From Tribonema minus (Eukaryota > Sar > Xanthophyceae > Tribonematales > Tribonemataceae), in assembly GCA_017506865.1 (NCBI GenBank), contig JAFCMP010000085.1, forward strand, positions 62,001-126,000: 64,000 nt of DNA, given 5' to 3'. Under the pieces are notes generated by a model. The model saw only the letters and a list, made by a program, of their open reading frames with translations, made no database searches and was not told the origin of the DNA. Position numbers and translations under genes: made by a program. Shown in pieces: positions 20,805 through 32,285 of this stretch (positions are counted from its first letter, which is position 1; each line of letters opens with the position of its first letter).

Positions 20805-23115
20805 TGGAATGTCTTGGCAGCTGGCTTCTGAAGCGCTCATCGGAGGTGGAGCAGACGAGCGCGTGATGTCCGCGAAATCGCTGGGTTGCAGTTTGCGCGC
20901 GCGGCTGTCAAGCACAACGCATCATGACAAATCATACACATTTTTTGCTTGGCAAGCGAGCCACGCAGCGCACGCTGCGACAGTACCTCAAGAGCTGACC
21001 GACGAGCACTACACGACGTCATTCCTGGCGTGCGGGGATCGCAGGATGGACATTGTGCTGCGCGCTGACGACTTCTGACGTGACGCGATAGCTGTTGCTG
21101 AGCAAAGCTACCCGCTTCTGATATTGCAGCTGCCTCTGCCTTTGGGAGTGCTTGTGGTAGCTTCCGGGCTGCGCGAGATTGGCAACTTCAACTGAAGGAA
21201 ACTTCAAAACTGAAGTGAAGTGAGTGTTGGCCCACTTGGGAGAGAGAGAGCGAGAGAGATCTTCTTGGCACGAAAACTACTGAAAAGAGATGGCTTCATG
21301 TTCACAGGTCAGTGATGGTGATGCAAAAGCTCTGGCAGTTCCTTCTTGAACGAGCTGACAAAACGACAGTCAGCGCATCCTCACACACACAGACCGCTTC
21401 TTCGTCCGCGGGACATGGAGCTCGCCTGGCCCAAGGTACCCACAATCCCTGCAGAGCACCAGGAGATGATGAGAAGGGTGTTTACAATCATGGCGGGGCG
21501 CAGATTGCTGCCTAAGAACTGCTGGAGCCTCAACAGGGTCATCCACGACACAGCCGCTCCCACAGTCAGGGCTCGCCTAGTGGCTGACAGCACCGACTCC
21601 GCCATCTCACATCTCCTCCTGGAGGACACCACCAAGAGGCTCGTCGTCGATTTGAGGTTGGAGGGCAATTTTACAGGCATCCAGGAGCGGTCACTGAACC
21701 TGCCTCCCTCCCTGGTGCGGCTGGACCTCAGAGGATTTAGGGGTGAGCTAGGCCCAGCGCCATCGGGCTTGCGTGAGCTGCGTTTTTGCGCTCACTGTTA
21801 CAGGGATAGAGCAGATGACAGATACAGCCCTCACCCACTTCTTACGGACTGCACCGACGGTGATGCCGTGCACCTGTTCCTCCGAGAGACGTTAGAGATC
21901 ATCGGGGCACTGTTGCCCACTCTGCGGGTCCTTCAAGTAGGTGGTGTGTACATGAGTGCCAGACGTAAGGTCGATTTGATTTGTTTCAGCACCTGCGTGC
22001 AGGCGTTGTGCAAGCTGCCACATCAACATCTCGAGGAAGTTCGCCTCGATACTTGGCAACTGCACTGGGAAGACCTGCTCCCGCTGCTGTCGTCGCCGGC
22101 AGTGAAAAAGGTGACGATGGAGCACTGCCACTTCTCCTCACATGTGGTCGAGGGCAGATCAATTGTCCTGTTATTGCCCGAAGGACTGATGTCCCTAACA
22201 ATGATAGGCTGCAACTTCGATAGTGAAGAGCTAGTATTCAGCAGGTTGCCGGACAGTCTGCGTGACATCACCATAGAGATATGTTACATGAAGGTTGTTT
22301 TCGAGCAGCCACTGCCGGCCCTCTTGAAGACATTCAGTCTAGACATGGAGGATGCCCTTGCCAACATCAATGCAGGCGTGCTGCCAGCGGGCCTGCATGC
22401 ATTGGAACTAGGCGGGTCGCAACATGAGCAGCTGGATTATGTGCCACCCGGCTTGCGGGTGCTCAAGCTGCGCGACCACGAGCACCCGCTGCCGCAGCTT
22501 CCAGGCACGCTTGAGACGTTGGTGCTGAACCAGTGCACGCACCACATCGCTCACATCCCCGACAGCTTGCGCTCGCTGTCGGTATATTGGTGCCACCCCA
22601 GTCCCCCACCGCCACTGCCTGCCTGCTGGCCCCCACAGCTAGAGCATCTCATTTACTGGATACTTGTAGATAGCGACGACCCTGACGTACCACAGGGCTT
22701 ACCACACGTTTACCTTGGAAGTCTGCCTCCCACTGTGAGGCAGCTGGAGCTCAATGGGTGCGCCATTGACACGGATTTGCCGCAGGCGCTGCAGGAATTG
22801 CGCCTAGGCCACGAGTTTGAGCAAATCTTGACCCTCAAATATTTCAGAGGGAGCGTGACAATCAACGGAGGCAACAGCGAGCAGATCGAGTTCGGGTGGT
22901 GACTTCTGCTTATTCCACAAACATGATGGACACATACGGGCATTCTTATTGACAAATCACAGTGTCCCCTTTTTTGTTCTGGTGCATGGCCACGTCCGCA
23001 CTCAGTCTGTTATCCACAGTTAACGCACATGGCATCACAGTGTTGTGTATGATGTATGCATTCATGTCACATTCTGTGGTGAGGCGCTTTGCTTGTAGGC
23101 TGATAGCATTGGCGG
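20390..23115 (+). repeat. Left arm of a large inverted duplication
   Basis: This segment matches the reverse complement of about 46680-49205 with small indels. It includes the ORF fragment, a GA microsatellite (21240-21260), the whole LRR gene and about 200 bp of 3' flank (TGTCCCCTTTTTTGTTCTGG...). Similarity by eye is high throughout the LRR part and fades near 20390. The arms are 23.5 kb apart. Confidence 0.88.
21346..22902 (+). CDS. Intronless leucine-rich repeat protein, 518 aa
   Basis: This is the longest uninterrupted frame in the window. From about residue 120 it holds about eleven repeats of the form LPxxLxxLxLxxC/G: LPPSLVRLDLRGF, LPEGLMSLTMIGCNF, LPDSLRDITIEIC, LPAGLHALELGG, VPPGLRVLKLRDH, LPGTLETLVLNQC, IPDSLRSLSVYWC, LPPTVRQLELNGC and LPQALQELRLGHE. 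Repeats that begin 'LP.SL' recall FNIP-type and IpaH-type LRRs, which make a curved protein-binding surface. I see no signal peptide, membrane segment, kinase or nuclease domain. The ATG at 21346 (MNELTKRQ) is conserved in the second copy; an alternative ATG at 21415 (MELAWPK) is also conserved. It has a broken twin on the minus strand at 46894-48414. The function is unknown beyond likely protein binding. Confidence 0.82.
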   Translation: MNELTKRQSAHPHTHRPLLRPRDMELAWPKVPTIPAEHQEMMRRVFTIMAGRRLLPKNCWSLNRVIHDTAAPTVRARLVADSTDSAISHLLLEDTTKRLVVDLRLEGNFTGIQERSLNLPPSLVRLDLRGFRGELGPAPSGLRELRFCAHCYRDRADDRYSPHPLLTDCTDGDAVHLFLRETLEIIGALLPTLRVLQVGGVYMSARRKVDLICFSTCVQALCKLPHQHLEEVRLDTWQLHWEDLLPLLSSPAVKKVTMEHCHFSSHVVEGRSIVLLLPEGLMSLTMIGCNFDSEELVFSRLPDSLRDITIEICYMKVVFEQPLPALLKTFSLDMEDALANINAGVLPAGLHALELGGSQHEQLDYVPPGLRVLKLRDHEHPLPQLPGTLETLVLNQCTHHIAHIPDSLRSLSVYWCHPSPPPPLPACWPPQLEHLIYWILVDSDDPDVPQGLPHVYLGSLPPTVRQLELNGCAIDTDLPQALQELRLGHEFEQILTLKYFRGSVTINGGNSEQIEFGW

Positions 23116-23251
23116 TTAGCGTGCCTGAGGCTGCCACTGAGCATCGCAGCAACTGTCTCTGTACATGACTCTTGGAAGTTCAACTGTGAAGTTCGTCAAC
23201 TTCGTATTTGAAGTTCAAAGCGAGGACCTTGCTCTTCTACCTGCAGCCGCG
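23116..23251 (+). promoter_or_regulatory. Short 5' flank of the first fucosyltransferase-like gene
   Basis: Only about 140 bp separate the end of the inverted-repeat arm from the fucosyltransferase-like ATG. It contains three copies of a GAAGTTC/AACTTC motif (23174-23220). The promoter probably overlaps the LRR 3' flank. No TATA box is evident. Confidence 0.3.
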
Positions 23252-26200
23252 ATGCATCGATGGCCATGCTGGCCGATCTGGGCAGTGCTGCTCATGGTGT
23301 TGGTGCTGCCAAGTATGGCAGATCCTACAATGTCAGCCGAGAGTATCGAGCCTCAGGTGGATGGCGAAATGTCGCCTGCAGCTGCGGCCAGCCACCCCTG
23401 CGACGGCCTGGAAGGGCAGGATGCAGTAAGATGCTGCGCCAGGGCGGCGTATGACATATCCATGGAGGCACAGCAGCGCGCGCTGGACGTCGCGGACACA
23501 CAGCTCGCGGCGTACCACGCGGCGCAGGACGCAGCGGATGGGACCTTGGCAACAGCTGCACCAGCCCCAGGCGACAGGATCTACGTAGATATGATGCGAG
23601 ACTGCTTGAGACAGAAACGGCAGCTCGCGAGGGTGCCTGCATGTCGAGTGGTGAAGGATCAGTTCAGAAACAACCTGGATATTTGCAGCTTGGAGCCGTA
23701 CACGGATCAGCAGTTCATGCTCGGGAACGGGCTGCTGCCGGAGCCACCGCCGCCGCCGACGGAGCTTGTGCAGGTGAGCGGCGCTTCGCATGTGCGCCTT
23801 GTTCAATGTGCGAACACTCTATTCCGTGTGGTACCCCCACGCTAACATTAATTCTTGTCGCCTAGAGCTCTACGATCTTTTGGTTCGTTTTCATTAATTC
23901 TGTCGTCGATGAAGCATCGCTTTCACTGCAAGACAGACTTCTCTGGCGCGCAGTCCATGTACAAGAGTTACACATGGTGTCACTGTCACCTCATGGTGCG
24001 CGGTACGAACGATGCCTGATCTTCAGGTATTGCGCGCACTTGTGCAGCCGCGCGCGGCGTGGTCGGCTGTGCTTTCTCAGCCAGAGGCAGTGCATAGGCC
24101 CAAGGTGTTTCCCACATAGAAGTAGCAAATCAGTCTGTAGCACTTGCGCCATTGACACTGACTCATTGAGCCATTGACATGTGAATTCGCCAAGCATTGC
24201 TTGTTGTTGCAGGAGCGCAGCGCACGGCACTGCAATCCAAGATGTGTTGCAGTGGCACACTTCGCACTTGAAGTTGATCGTGCTCAGCGGATGCGGCCGC
24301 CACAGTCAAGATCGAAAGCGCACCTGTTGGCAGCGCACGGCAAACGCCACTTGCCCTGCTTGTTGCGCACGGCTTGACACATCGCAATAGGTCATGAGGC
24401 ACCTTGTGTCGTTGTTGAAGCGCGGCACTTAGAGGCATACATCATAGTCGTGTCCAGTGCACTGCTACATACATGCATGCTTCAACTTCATCACGAAGCG
24501 CGGTTTACATCCGCCCCCCCCCCCCCCCCTCCCCGCGCAACAGGCGTGCAGCCAGCAGAACAGTAACTTGAAGCAGTACCTGTTGTCGCACTCTGAACAT
24601 GCAGAAGCGCCCGAATACCTGCAAGCCGTCAGCGTACCATCTCCTCTGACACTCAAAGCCCCATCAATATACTTCAGTTGATGTACACCGCTCCGTTCCG
24701 CCGCGCGACACGCGTGCTGCAGCCAACGCTTTCTGCCTTTGGCGTGTGCCCCCCCCTGAAGTGCATGCTACATACATGCTTGCTTCAACTTCATCCTGAA
24801 GTACGGCTTGCCTCCGTTCCCCTCCCCCGCTGCGCGACAGGAGTGCCGCAGCCAGCGCTTCCTGCTGTGGACGCGCAACTGGCTGGACTACAACGCCGGC
24901 CACAGCCACACGACGTGAGTGAACTCCCGCTGCACTGCGCTTGCACTGTCGGTGCACTGCAATCTTTGAAACACGACGTGAGCGCCGCGCTGCCCCTTTA
25001 CGCATGCTCTGCAGACCGCCGATGTTTGTCCGCTGTGCATGCGATGACGGACCGCTCTTCTGTTGTGCCTGCGGTCGCGACTGCCGCGCCGCTGCTGATG
25101 TGGTGGAGACGGACTGCAGCATTAGGACTTCACGGGTCCTTGTAACCGGTTGTGAGCTTGCGCCTTATGGTCAAACCTGCCAGCGACTGCGAGAAGTGCG
25201 GTCCGGAGCGCTGATGCAACTTCAACTTGAAGTCGCCTGTGCAGGCCCGCGACTTCTCTCCTGTCGCCGTTGTCAGCTTCGTGTATACTCTCACGCACGT
25301 ACGTGCGAGGGGCACAGCGCATTCCCCACGCTCATGGCACGCCTGCCGTATACGCGCATGCACACTAGCATGCCGCAAACAGGCAGGTGCTCCTGCGGCA
25401 CTCGCATGGCGTAGATGGACGAGGTGCTTCTTGAAGTACAAGTGCTTCTTGAAGTGTGCGTACAGCATGACGTCAGCTTCCTCTCTGCCGTGCGAGCGCT
25501 GGCTGCACATTGAAGTCCTTTTCTCTCAGCAACGCCTGTGACGGTCGGCGCATGCATGGTGTATACTGCAAGAAGATATGACTTGCAGTGCCTGCAGTAC
25601 TCTGCTGAGTGTGAACGCGACATCGCATCTTACTTCAAGCCTGTGCCGCCGTGTGCTTGCTTCGCGCAGCTTCTCTCTGTCGTGCGCATTCTGGGAGGCG
25701 CAGCGGCTCAATCGCACGCTCGTCCTCGACAGCTTCGCGGGGATCAACAAGTGAGGCCGATTACAGAATGCACGTGATAATGCGTGTGCACGTAGGAGAG
25801 TCCACTCTTGAAGTACTTGTTATGGGAGGTGCAGCGGCTCAACCGCGCGCTCGTCCTCGACGGCTTTGCGGGGATTAACAAGATGAGGCTGGTGGCAGTT
25901 TACACATAACTGTGCGTCTTGAAGCACGCATGGTGTAAGTGCCTTCCAGTTACTCGGCTGCTGTGAGGCCGGCTACAGGACGTGATGATGCGTGTGCGAC
26001 GTGGGAAAGTCAACTCTTGAAGTAGATGTTATGGGGAGGCGCAGCGGCTCAACCGCACGCTCGTCCTCGACAGCTTTGCGGGGATCAACAAGTGAGGCCG
26101 CCAACAGAGTGGACGTGATATGTGCGTCCTGAAGCACCCATAGCGTAAATGCCTTCCAGTTGCTCGGCTGCCTGCTACGTGCGGCTCTGACATGGCGCGG

Positions 26201-29200
26201 CAGTGATGCGCCACCGCACCCGTAGCCAGCCCGAGACGACGGCCATACCTAGTCGATGCTGAGAGGCGCTACGCTGCGAATTCTTGCTGCTCTGACACGG
26301 CGGCAGTGATGCGCCACCGCGCCGTAGCCAGCCCAATACGGCTGCCATTGTCAGCGTTACTCCTGGCCAGGGTGAGCTCTGTCCTCCGTGCGCCATTGCC
26401 TGCAGCGTGCTTGCTGTGTTTAGGCTACCTACCCTCTTGACAAAGCGCGCGCACATCGCCTGATGCATACATACCCCCCCCCCCCCCCCTGCCCCCCAAT
26501 GCCTACGTACCACCCTCAACCCCCCCCCCAGGCTGCACTTCGGCGGCAATTTTCACGGCGATGTGCCGTACAAGGCGTGGTTCAACCCCGCGTGTCTGTC
26601 CAAGCTGGACCGCGGCGGCATGTTCTACCACGAGTTTGCGCGCGGGTGCGGCGCGCCGGGCGTGCTCCCGGAGGTATGCACGTATGTATGTATGGGGGCT
26701 CCAGCGCCTGCGCATGTCATGTGCATGTTTGACCACTGGCACCTGCGTCTGCCGCGCGCGCGCGCCTCTTGGCACTTCAAGTTCAACTCACTTCATGACA
26801 CTGCGCCGGGATGGCGCCGGGAGCAGCACAACTGGGCCAGCAAGCCCGCCCTGTGGCCGCTCGCCCCGTCCACCACTTCAACTTGAACTGACAAGTTCAC
26901 CTGTGACCCGCCGCCGTTGTGCGTGTCCACAACTTTAACTTCATATTCAACTGTCAAGTTCACCTGTGAACCGCCGCCGCCGCCGCCGCGCGCAGGAGAG
27001 CGGCGACGCCGTCGTCATGCCCTCCGGCGCGACGCACGCGGAGATGCTCGCGCATGCGGACGCGCCGCTGCTCGTGCGCCAGTGGCAATACGACCAGGGC
27101 GACTACGCGGCGGCGGCGCTGCGCAGCGCGCCCGACGCGTTCACCTCGCGCTTCGGCTTCCAGGTGTGCCACCGCCCGGAGCGCGCGCGTGCGGACTACC
27201 CGAGCGTCTTCAAGGAGCCGGGCGTCGACTACGCGCTGCCACCGGGCATCTGGTGCGTCGCGCGTGTGCGTGAGTGTTTAGCAACTTCAAGCGGTTGAAG
27301 AGCGGTGCTTCATCGTGACGCGCTGCCACGGGGCATCTGGTGCGTCGCGAGTGTGCATGTGCGCGTGGTTACCAACTTCAAGCAGTTGAAGTGCGGTGCT
27401 TCATCGTGACGCGCTGCCGCAGGGCATCTGGTGCGTCGCATGGCGTTGTCAAACTGCAAGCACTTGAAATGCAGTGCCTAATCGTGACGCGCTGCCGCGG
27501 GGCATCTGGTGCATCGCGTGCGCGTGTGCGTTGACCAACTACATGCACTTGAAGTGCAGTGCCTCATCTTGACGTCGGTTCTTGGCGCTGAAGTCCCTCG
27601 GAGGGGATCACTGGCACTTGAAGTGCGTACCCATCGTCAGGGGCACTGTCCTCTGAAGTCCCTGGCGATGAGGGCTGTTCGCTGCGGTGTCCTCTTCCTG
27701 CGCTGTGGGGCGGCTGATTGCAAAGCTTGTGACGTAGTGTGTAGACGGCAGTCCCAGCGATCATGTGGTGCGCGCAAGGTGTTGTGGTTGAAGCGCTCCG
27801 CACAGAGCTGCGCGTCAACCAGACCATCGGGTGCTTCACTCCAATCGCCAAGTGCTCAGCTGAACTCGGTTGGAGGAGCACTCGCGGACTGCCCTAGCGC
27901 ACTCTGCGGCACACAGATGCAGCATCACCGCCGCGGGCTGACGCGGTTCCCATGCGCTAGGGTTACAGTTAGGGTTAGGGTTTGGTTGAAGTCGCGTGCA
28001 CACGCGCGTGCGCCTCTGCCGCTTACCAGCCCGCCCTCCCACGTCTCCTCTGCTTCACTCCGAATCCTCCTTCACTGTCTTCTACGCTGCGCCGCACCCC
28101 CTTACCCCCCCCCCCCCACACACACACTTTCCCCTTTGCCAGGTCCCGCATCTACTCCGAGTGGGTGTACAGGACCGCCAAGGTCATCGCGGGCGACCTG
28201 TGGCGCACGACGCGCGCGCGCGGCGATGCGGCGGCAGCAGCAGCGGCGGTAGACAGCGCTCAGCACGGCGCAGCGCCCGCCGCCGCCGCCGTTACCGGCA
28301 TGGTCGTCTGCCTGCACGTGCGGCGCGGCGACAAGATCACCAACCCGAACGTCAGCAAGAAGTGAGCGGCGGCAGCAGCGCGCCGCAGAGCGCGCCGCCG
28401 CGGTGCTGCCAGCGGCGGCGTGCATCGTTGTTGTCGCCAGCAGAAGTGCCGCGTGTGCGCCGGTCCTGTGCCAGTGCATGCCACCTTAGTCGGCAACAAC
28501 AGAAATGGGGCCTTGCCAGCGCCTCAGCGCAGTGAATGAGGCGGGGCACGTAGGGCAAGATCAACAGCAGCACTGGGGTTACGGCTAGGGTATGGACCGG
28601 TTCTAACTCTAGTATGGCATGCGGTAGGGGTAGACCAGCGCCAGTGCACCGGCGCGCTCACGTGCCGCCGCATGCGCCACAGCTATCAGATGCCCAGCCA
28701 CAACAGCGGCAGGACGTTAGCGACTGCAATGCCCGTGCGCTCACGCGACGCGTATGCATGTACGCATAGCTTAGCGCCACGCCAGTTGACAGCTGCAGCA
28801 ATGCCGCTGCTGCCCGGGCTGGTGCGCGTCTACACTGTGTCACCTGCAGGTGATCTAATTGTCCACACCGTCGGCCTCTGCCGGACTGAAATCCGTAGGC
28901 TCGCCGTCCCTGGAGAGCCGTAGTAGGGGCAGCTAGCCCCCCCCCCCTCGTTCGCCCCCCCTCCCCCCCCTCCAGTTCAGCTGAGCCTTGTCCCCCTGCC
29001 CCCCCCCCCCCTCCCCCCCTCCTCCCCTGTTCAGGTACCCCGACCTCGACTTCGACACGTCGCCCGCGGGCATCTACCGCACCATCTCGCTGTACGTCCC
29101 GGACGGCTCGACGCTGTTCATCGCGACCAATGAGCGCGACCCCGTGGCCTTCTTCCGCCCGCTCGAGGCGCACTACCGCGTGACGTCGCTCGCGCACTAC

Positions 29201-29359
29201 CCCACCATTCTGGCGCCCGGCGCGTTCCTGGGATCGACGCTCGCGCTCGTCGACTACACCATCCTCGGCGGCCAGTGCCCGCTGCTCATACCGACGTTCA
29301 CGGGCGAGACGGCGCGCGGCTTCGACTACGACCTCGCGCTGTCTCTGCTGCACAAATAG
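23252..29359 (+). CDS. O-fucosyltransferase-like (GT65/68-type) protein A, 7 exons, complete
   Basis: Exons: 23252-23773, 24841-24914, 25670-25750, 26532-26673, 26996-27252, 28143-28361 and 29035-29359 (TAG). Phases agree and give 539 aa. The N-terminus HRWPCWPIWAVLLMVLVLP is a signal peptide or anchor. LHVRRGDK at about residues 416-423 is the GDP-fucose-binding HxRRGDK-type motif of the O-FucT/FUT8/FUT1 superfamily. FIATNE (about 460-465) and STLALVDY match its C-terminal nucleotide-binding block. It probably transfers fucose, or a related sugar, from a GDP donor to secreted or wall glycans or proteins in the Golgi or ER. The gene converges on a nine-exon paralogue (32286-40196); exons 2, 3 and 4 have the same lengths (74, 81, 142 nt) as exons 3, 4 and 5 there. 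I am confident of the superfamily but not of the acceptor. Confidence 0.9.
23850..23910 (+). repeat. Dispersed repeat 'CTAGAGCTCTACGA', copy 3
   Basis: TTGTCGCCTAGAGCTCTACGATCTTTTGGTTCGTTTTCATTAATTC matches the copies in transporter introns 4 and 9. It lies in intron 1 of fucosyltransferase-like A. Confidence 0.82.
24535..24735 (+). repeat. Acceptor-side echoes of fucosyltransferase A exon 2
   Basis: CAACAGGCGTGCAGCCAGCAGAACAG (24538) and CGACACGCGTGCTGCAGCCAACGCTTTCTGCC (24705) are eroded copies of the real acceptor and exon start CGACAG/GAGTGCCGCAGCCAGCGCTTCCTGCTG (24835). The second has an exact counterpart in the paralogue's intron (about 37640-37680), so it predates or was shared after the gene duplication. 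Confidence 0.8.
25815..26096 (+). repeat. Two donor-side echoes of fucosyltransferase A exon 3
   Basis: GGGAGGxGCAGCGGCTCAACCG...GGGATYAACAAG recurs at about 25826-25886 and 26035-26096 with few differences from the real exon end (25691-25752). The second keeps a perfect GTGAGGCCG donor; the first has lost it (AAGATGAGG). The copied frames stay open. Confidence 0.92.
26183..26350 (+). repeat. Tandem duplication in fucosyltransferase A intron 3
   Basis: GCGGCAGTGATGCGCCACCGC followed by CCGTAGCCAGCCC occurs at about 26198 and 26302. The unit is about 105 bp. No coding content is seen. Confidence 0.8.
27300..27530 (+). repeat. Three donor-side echoes of fucosyltransferase A exon 5
   Basis: The exon end (GACTACGCGCTGCCACCGGGCATCTG/GTGCGTCGCG, 27227-27262) recurs as GTGACGCGCTGCCxCRGGGCATCTG/GTGCRTCGC. 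The copied GT lies near 27340, 27431 and 27509. Each unit also contains CAACTTCAAGCRGTTGAAG. The real site and three echoes make a four-unit array of about 85 bp period. Confidence 0.92.
27955..27985 (+). repeat. Short interstitial TTAGGG tract
   Basis: GCTAGGGTTACAGTTAGGGTTAGGGTTTGG lies in intron 5 of fucosyltransferase A, followed by TTGAAG. Two perfect units plus degraded flanking ones. Confidence 0.7.
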
Positions 29360-32285
29360 CGGCGGCAGCAGCGCTGGGCGCGCTGGAGCTGCGCGCAGCG
29401 CCGCGCGGCGGCGCCGGCGTGCGCGCGCGGCTCCGTAGTGAGGCCTCACGGCACAAGATGGCGGCGGCGGCGGCGGCCACAGCAGCGCTCGGCACGCGGG
29501 AGGTGCGCGCAGAGCGGCGCGTCAGCGGCGCGCGCGCGCGACGCGGTGGTGAGGCTCACGGCTCGAGACGACGGCGCGCTGCACGACTGCGGGCTGTGAC
29601 GCCATCGCCGCTGCCACAGATGGCGATGCTCGGCGGCTCTGAATTGCGCGTGCGGCGTTCTCATGAGCAGTGCTCTGGTCGCGTGCGGCAGCAGCGCTCG
29701 CGCTCAGGCGCGCAGCCTCGCAGCGCGCAGCGTCGACACGACGCCCGTGCTGCTGCTGTACCCTAGGCAGCAGCAGCAGTCTTGGACCGCCACGTGCTCG
29801 CGCTGCTCCGACCGACCGCCGTTTGCGCGCACCACGGCGCCGCATCTTCAAGCTGCACCGTTGCCGCCGCCGCTGCCGCACGGCAAGCGCCATTGGCCCT
29901 CGCGACTGCGCGCACGGCGCCCCGCGGGGGCGCGCGCATCGACCCTGCAGCAGCACCCGTGCAACAGCATCGAGTCACTGTGACGCCGCACCGCGGGCAT
30001 GCGACGTCTGCGCTGCGCCGCCGCTGCCGCCGCGCTGCTGCCGCCGCGCCTCATGTGGCAGTGCTCAGTAGCAACGCTGCGCGCGCTCGCCGCCGTCGTC
30101 GCGCATACACTCAGCGATCCCAGCGCTTGCACACGCCCGTGGTGCCCCCCCCCCCCCCCGCCCCCCCGGCGCTGTCGCCGCCTCCGCGCGCTGTCGCAGC
30201 CAGCGCTGGCGCAGCCAGCGCTGCCGGCACAACCGACCGTTGTTTGAGTCGCTGTGTGCCACCGCCAGCGCCGTACGCGACGCCGCTCGGACCGCCGCTG
30301 CGGGCCGCTTCGACCCTCGACACAAGGCTTACGGCTCTCGTGCACGAGACTTCTGCGCTGGCGCTCGCTTGCGCCGACGCCGGCGCACGCGCGCGCACCG
30401 CAGCATCCGCGCCGCTGCTGCGCTGACCGCGCAGCGCGATGCTGCGCCTGCGTTTTCCGGCTGCGCCTCTGCTGCCCGCTCAGCTGACCCATGGTCGCGT
30501 CAGCGGCGCGCCGGGTACAGGCTCCTGAGCTGCCTGCTCTGCAGCAATGTGTGGTCGGTTCGCAGTCTTTTCGCTGCAGCGCCAGGGGCGCTACTGCTGC
30601 CGCCGCATCGAGTGCATAAGCCTCTTGAGATTTTGGGCGACGTGCCTTCACCGCACCCCGCCGTGCCATCAGACAAAGGCCCCGGGGCCCGATGGCCTGT
30701 ACTGCTGCAACACCGCAGTGTGGCCGCTGCAGGTGCAGCCAGCAACAGTGTTAGATCTAACGCGTTTCGACTTTGAAGCAGCGCCAATTGACACGCTGCA
30801 GCACAAAGAGGCAGCGGTTGAGCTTACAGACTTGCAGGCCGCTGTGTCTCGCCATTGCAGGGAGATTTGTTGTTTTTTCGTGGAGAACTTGCTGTAATTT
30901 TCCTGGAGCAGAACGAATCGTTGATTGGTCGCCCGGCAGTGGACGGGCTCCAGGGTGCTCTTGAAGAGGGGAGCATTGCGACTAGTTGAATGCATGTCAT
31001 GAGCCGGCGGACTTGCATGCACTATATTTCATGCGCGTGATGAGTAGGCATCTATCTGCATTGCTCATCATACATTGTGCTTCAAGGTGAATCAACGTGA
31101 GCGGATGCACTCCCCCCCCCCCTACAAGCCCCCCTGCATATGCCTTGATGGAGAGACGTGGGCTGCTCTTGAGTTCGGAGCATGTGCGCAGACACGTTGC
31201 AGGCATGAGGAGGGCTTGTACGCATTACAGGGCCTGTCGCAATACGAGTGTGGTCAATGACAGCGGCAAGCATTGCGTGTAGCGCCGTGCGCTTCACAGG
31301 ATAGTACATATCATCGTACTGCCGGCCCTGCACATAGTTCAGCTACCGTAACTTGGCTGGAACTATCGCTTTGCGCGAAGTGTTCTACAAGATGCCCCCA
31401 TGTCATTTTGTGAGGACATGTTGCAATGGAGGCGTCGTGTACGAGCGCACACGAAGTCAGGCGCGAGAGACGCCAAGAGATCGAGCCCACGAAAAGCAAC
31501 TTGGCCGGTGGAAGTGCCGCTTTGCGCATGTTCTGCGCGATGGCCAGGTCCTTCTCTGAGGCACAGTGAGTCGCTGTGTACAAGCGCAGGTGCATGCAGA
31601 CGTGAAGAAATCGTGCCCACAGAAGGAAGCTTTGCCGTGAAGTGAATTCAAATGCGCCTCACGATGTCTCAACATGTCCTGCTGAGATCCACGTCTCTTG
31701 TCGATGTAAAACGCGGGCAGTCCGGAAACAATGAGAGCCTCGCCCACAAGTGGGCGCGGCCAGAACTTCAATTTGAACTTGAACTTGCAGCGGCAGGACG
31801 GCCACTCCGTGGACGCCTGTGACTATGCCCCCACACAACACATACCCCCGGGTGTGTAACGCCGCAGCTACGGTCGTTACGGACAGCGTCGTGAACACGC
31901 ATAGGCCGCACACGCGTGTGCGTCGCGCACGCAGGCAGATGACAGAGTTGAGCGCTGCCGTGGTCAGCGCCTCTGCGGGGGGCCTCTGCCGGCGGCAGCG
32001 GCGGCCGCCACCGTGGTTTCTAATATAAACACGTGCAGTACAAAGGACTTCCGTCGATCCACTACATACTTCAAGTACTAACTCCAGGCCGTGGCCGTTG
32101 CCAATGCAGAAAAACAAATCATGATAATAGTTGTAGAAGACTGCGAAGAAAGCGGCGCCACGTGCTGAGCGCTGCTTGGCTGAGCGTTGCTAAGTGTGAC
32201 GCGCCTCCGCGCAGCCTTCGCTGGCGGCCGCCGCCGCCGCCGCCGCCGCCCCCGCCGCCGCAGCGGCAGCGGCAGCAGCAGCTCC
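29360..32285. other. Intergenic region between the convergent fucosyltransferase-like genes
   Basis: About 2.9 kb of very GC-rich sequence holds the 3' ends of both genes. Long frames on both strands (for example 29782-30426 and 29848-30669) are Arg/Ala-rich products of GC-rich composition with no domain. A poly-C tract lies near 30145-30165. From about 30540 the composition becomes more ordinary. No gene is supported. Confidence 0.55.

Noticed and set aside
29782-30669. Long overlapping GC-rich frames between the convergent genes
   Set aside because: Arg/Ala/Pro-rich translation on both strands at once with no domain is what high GC content produces by chance.
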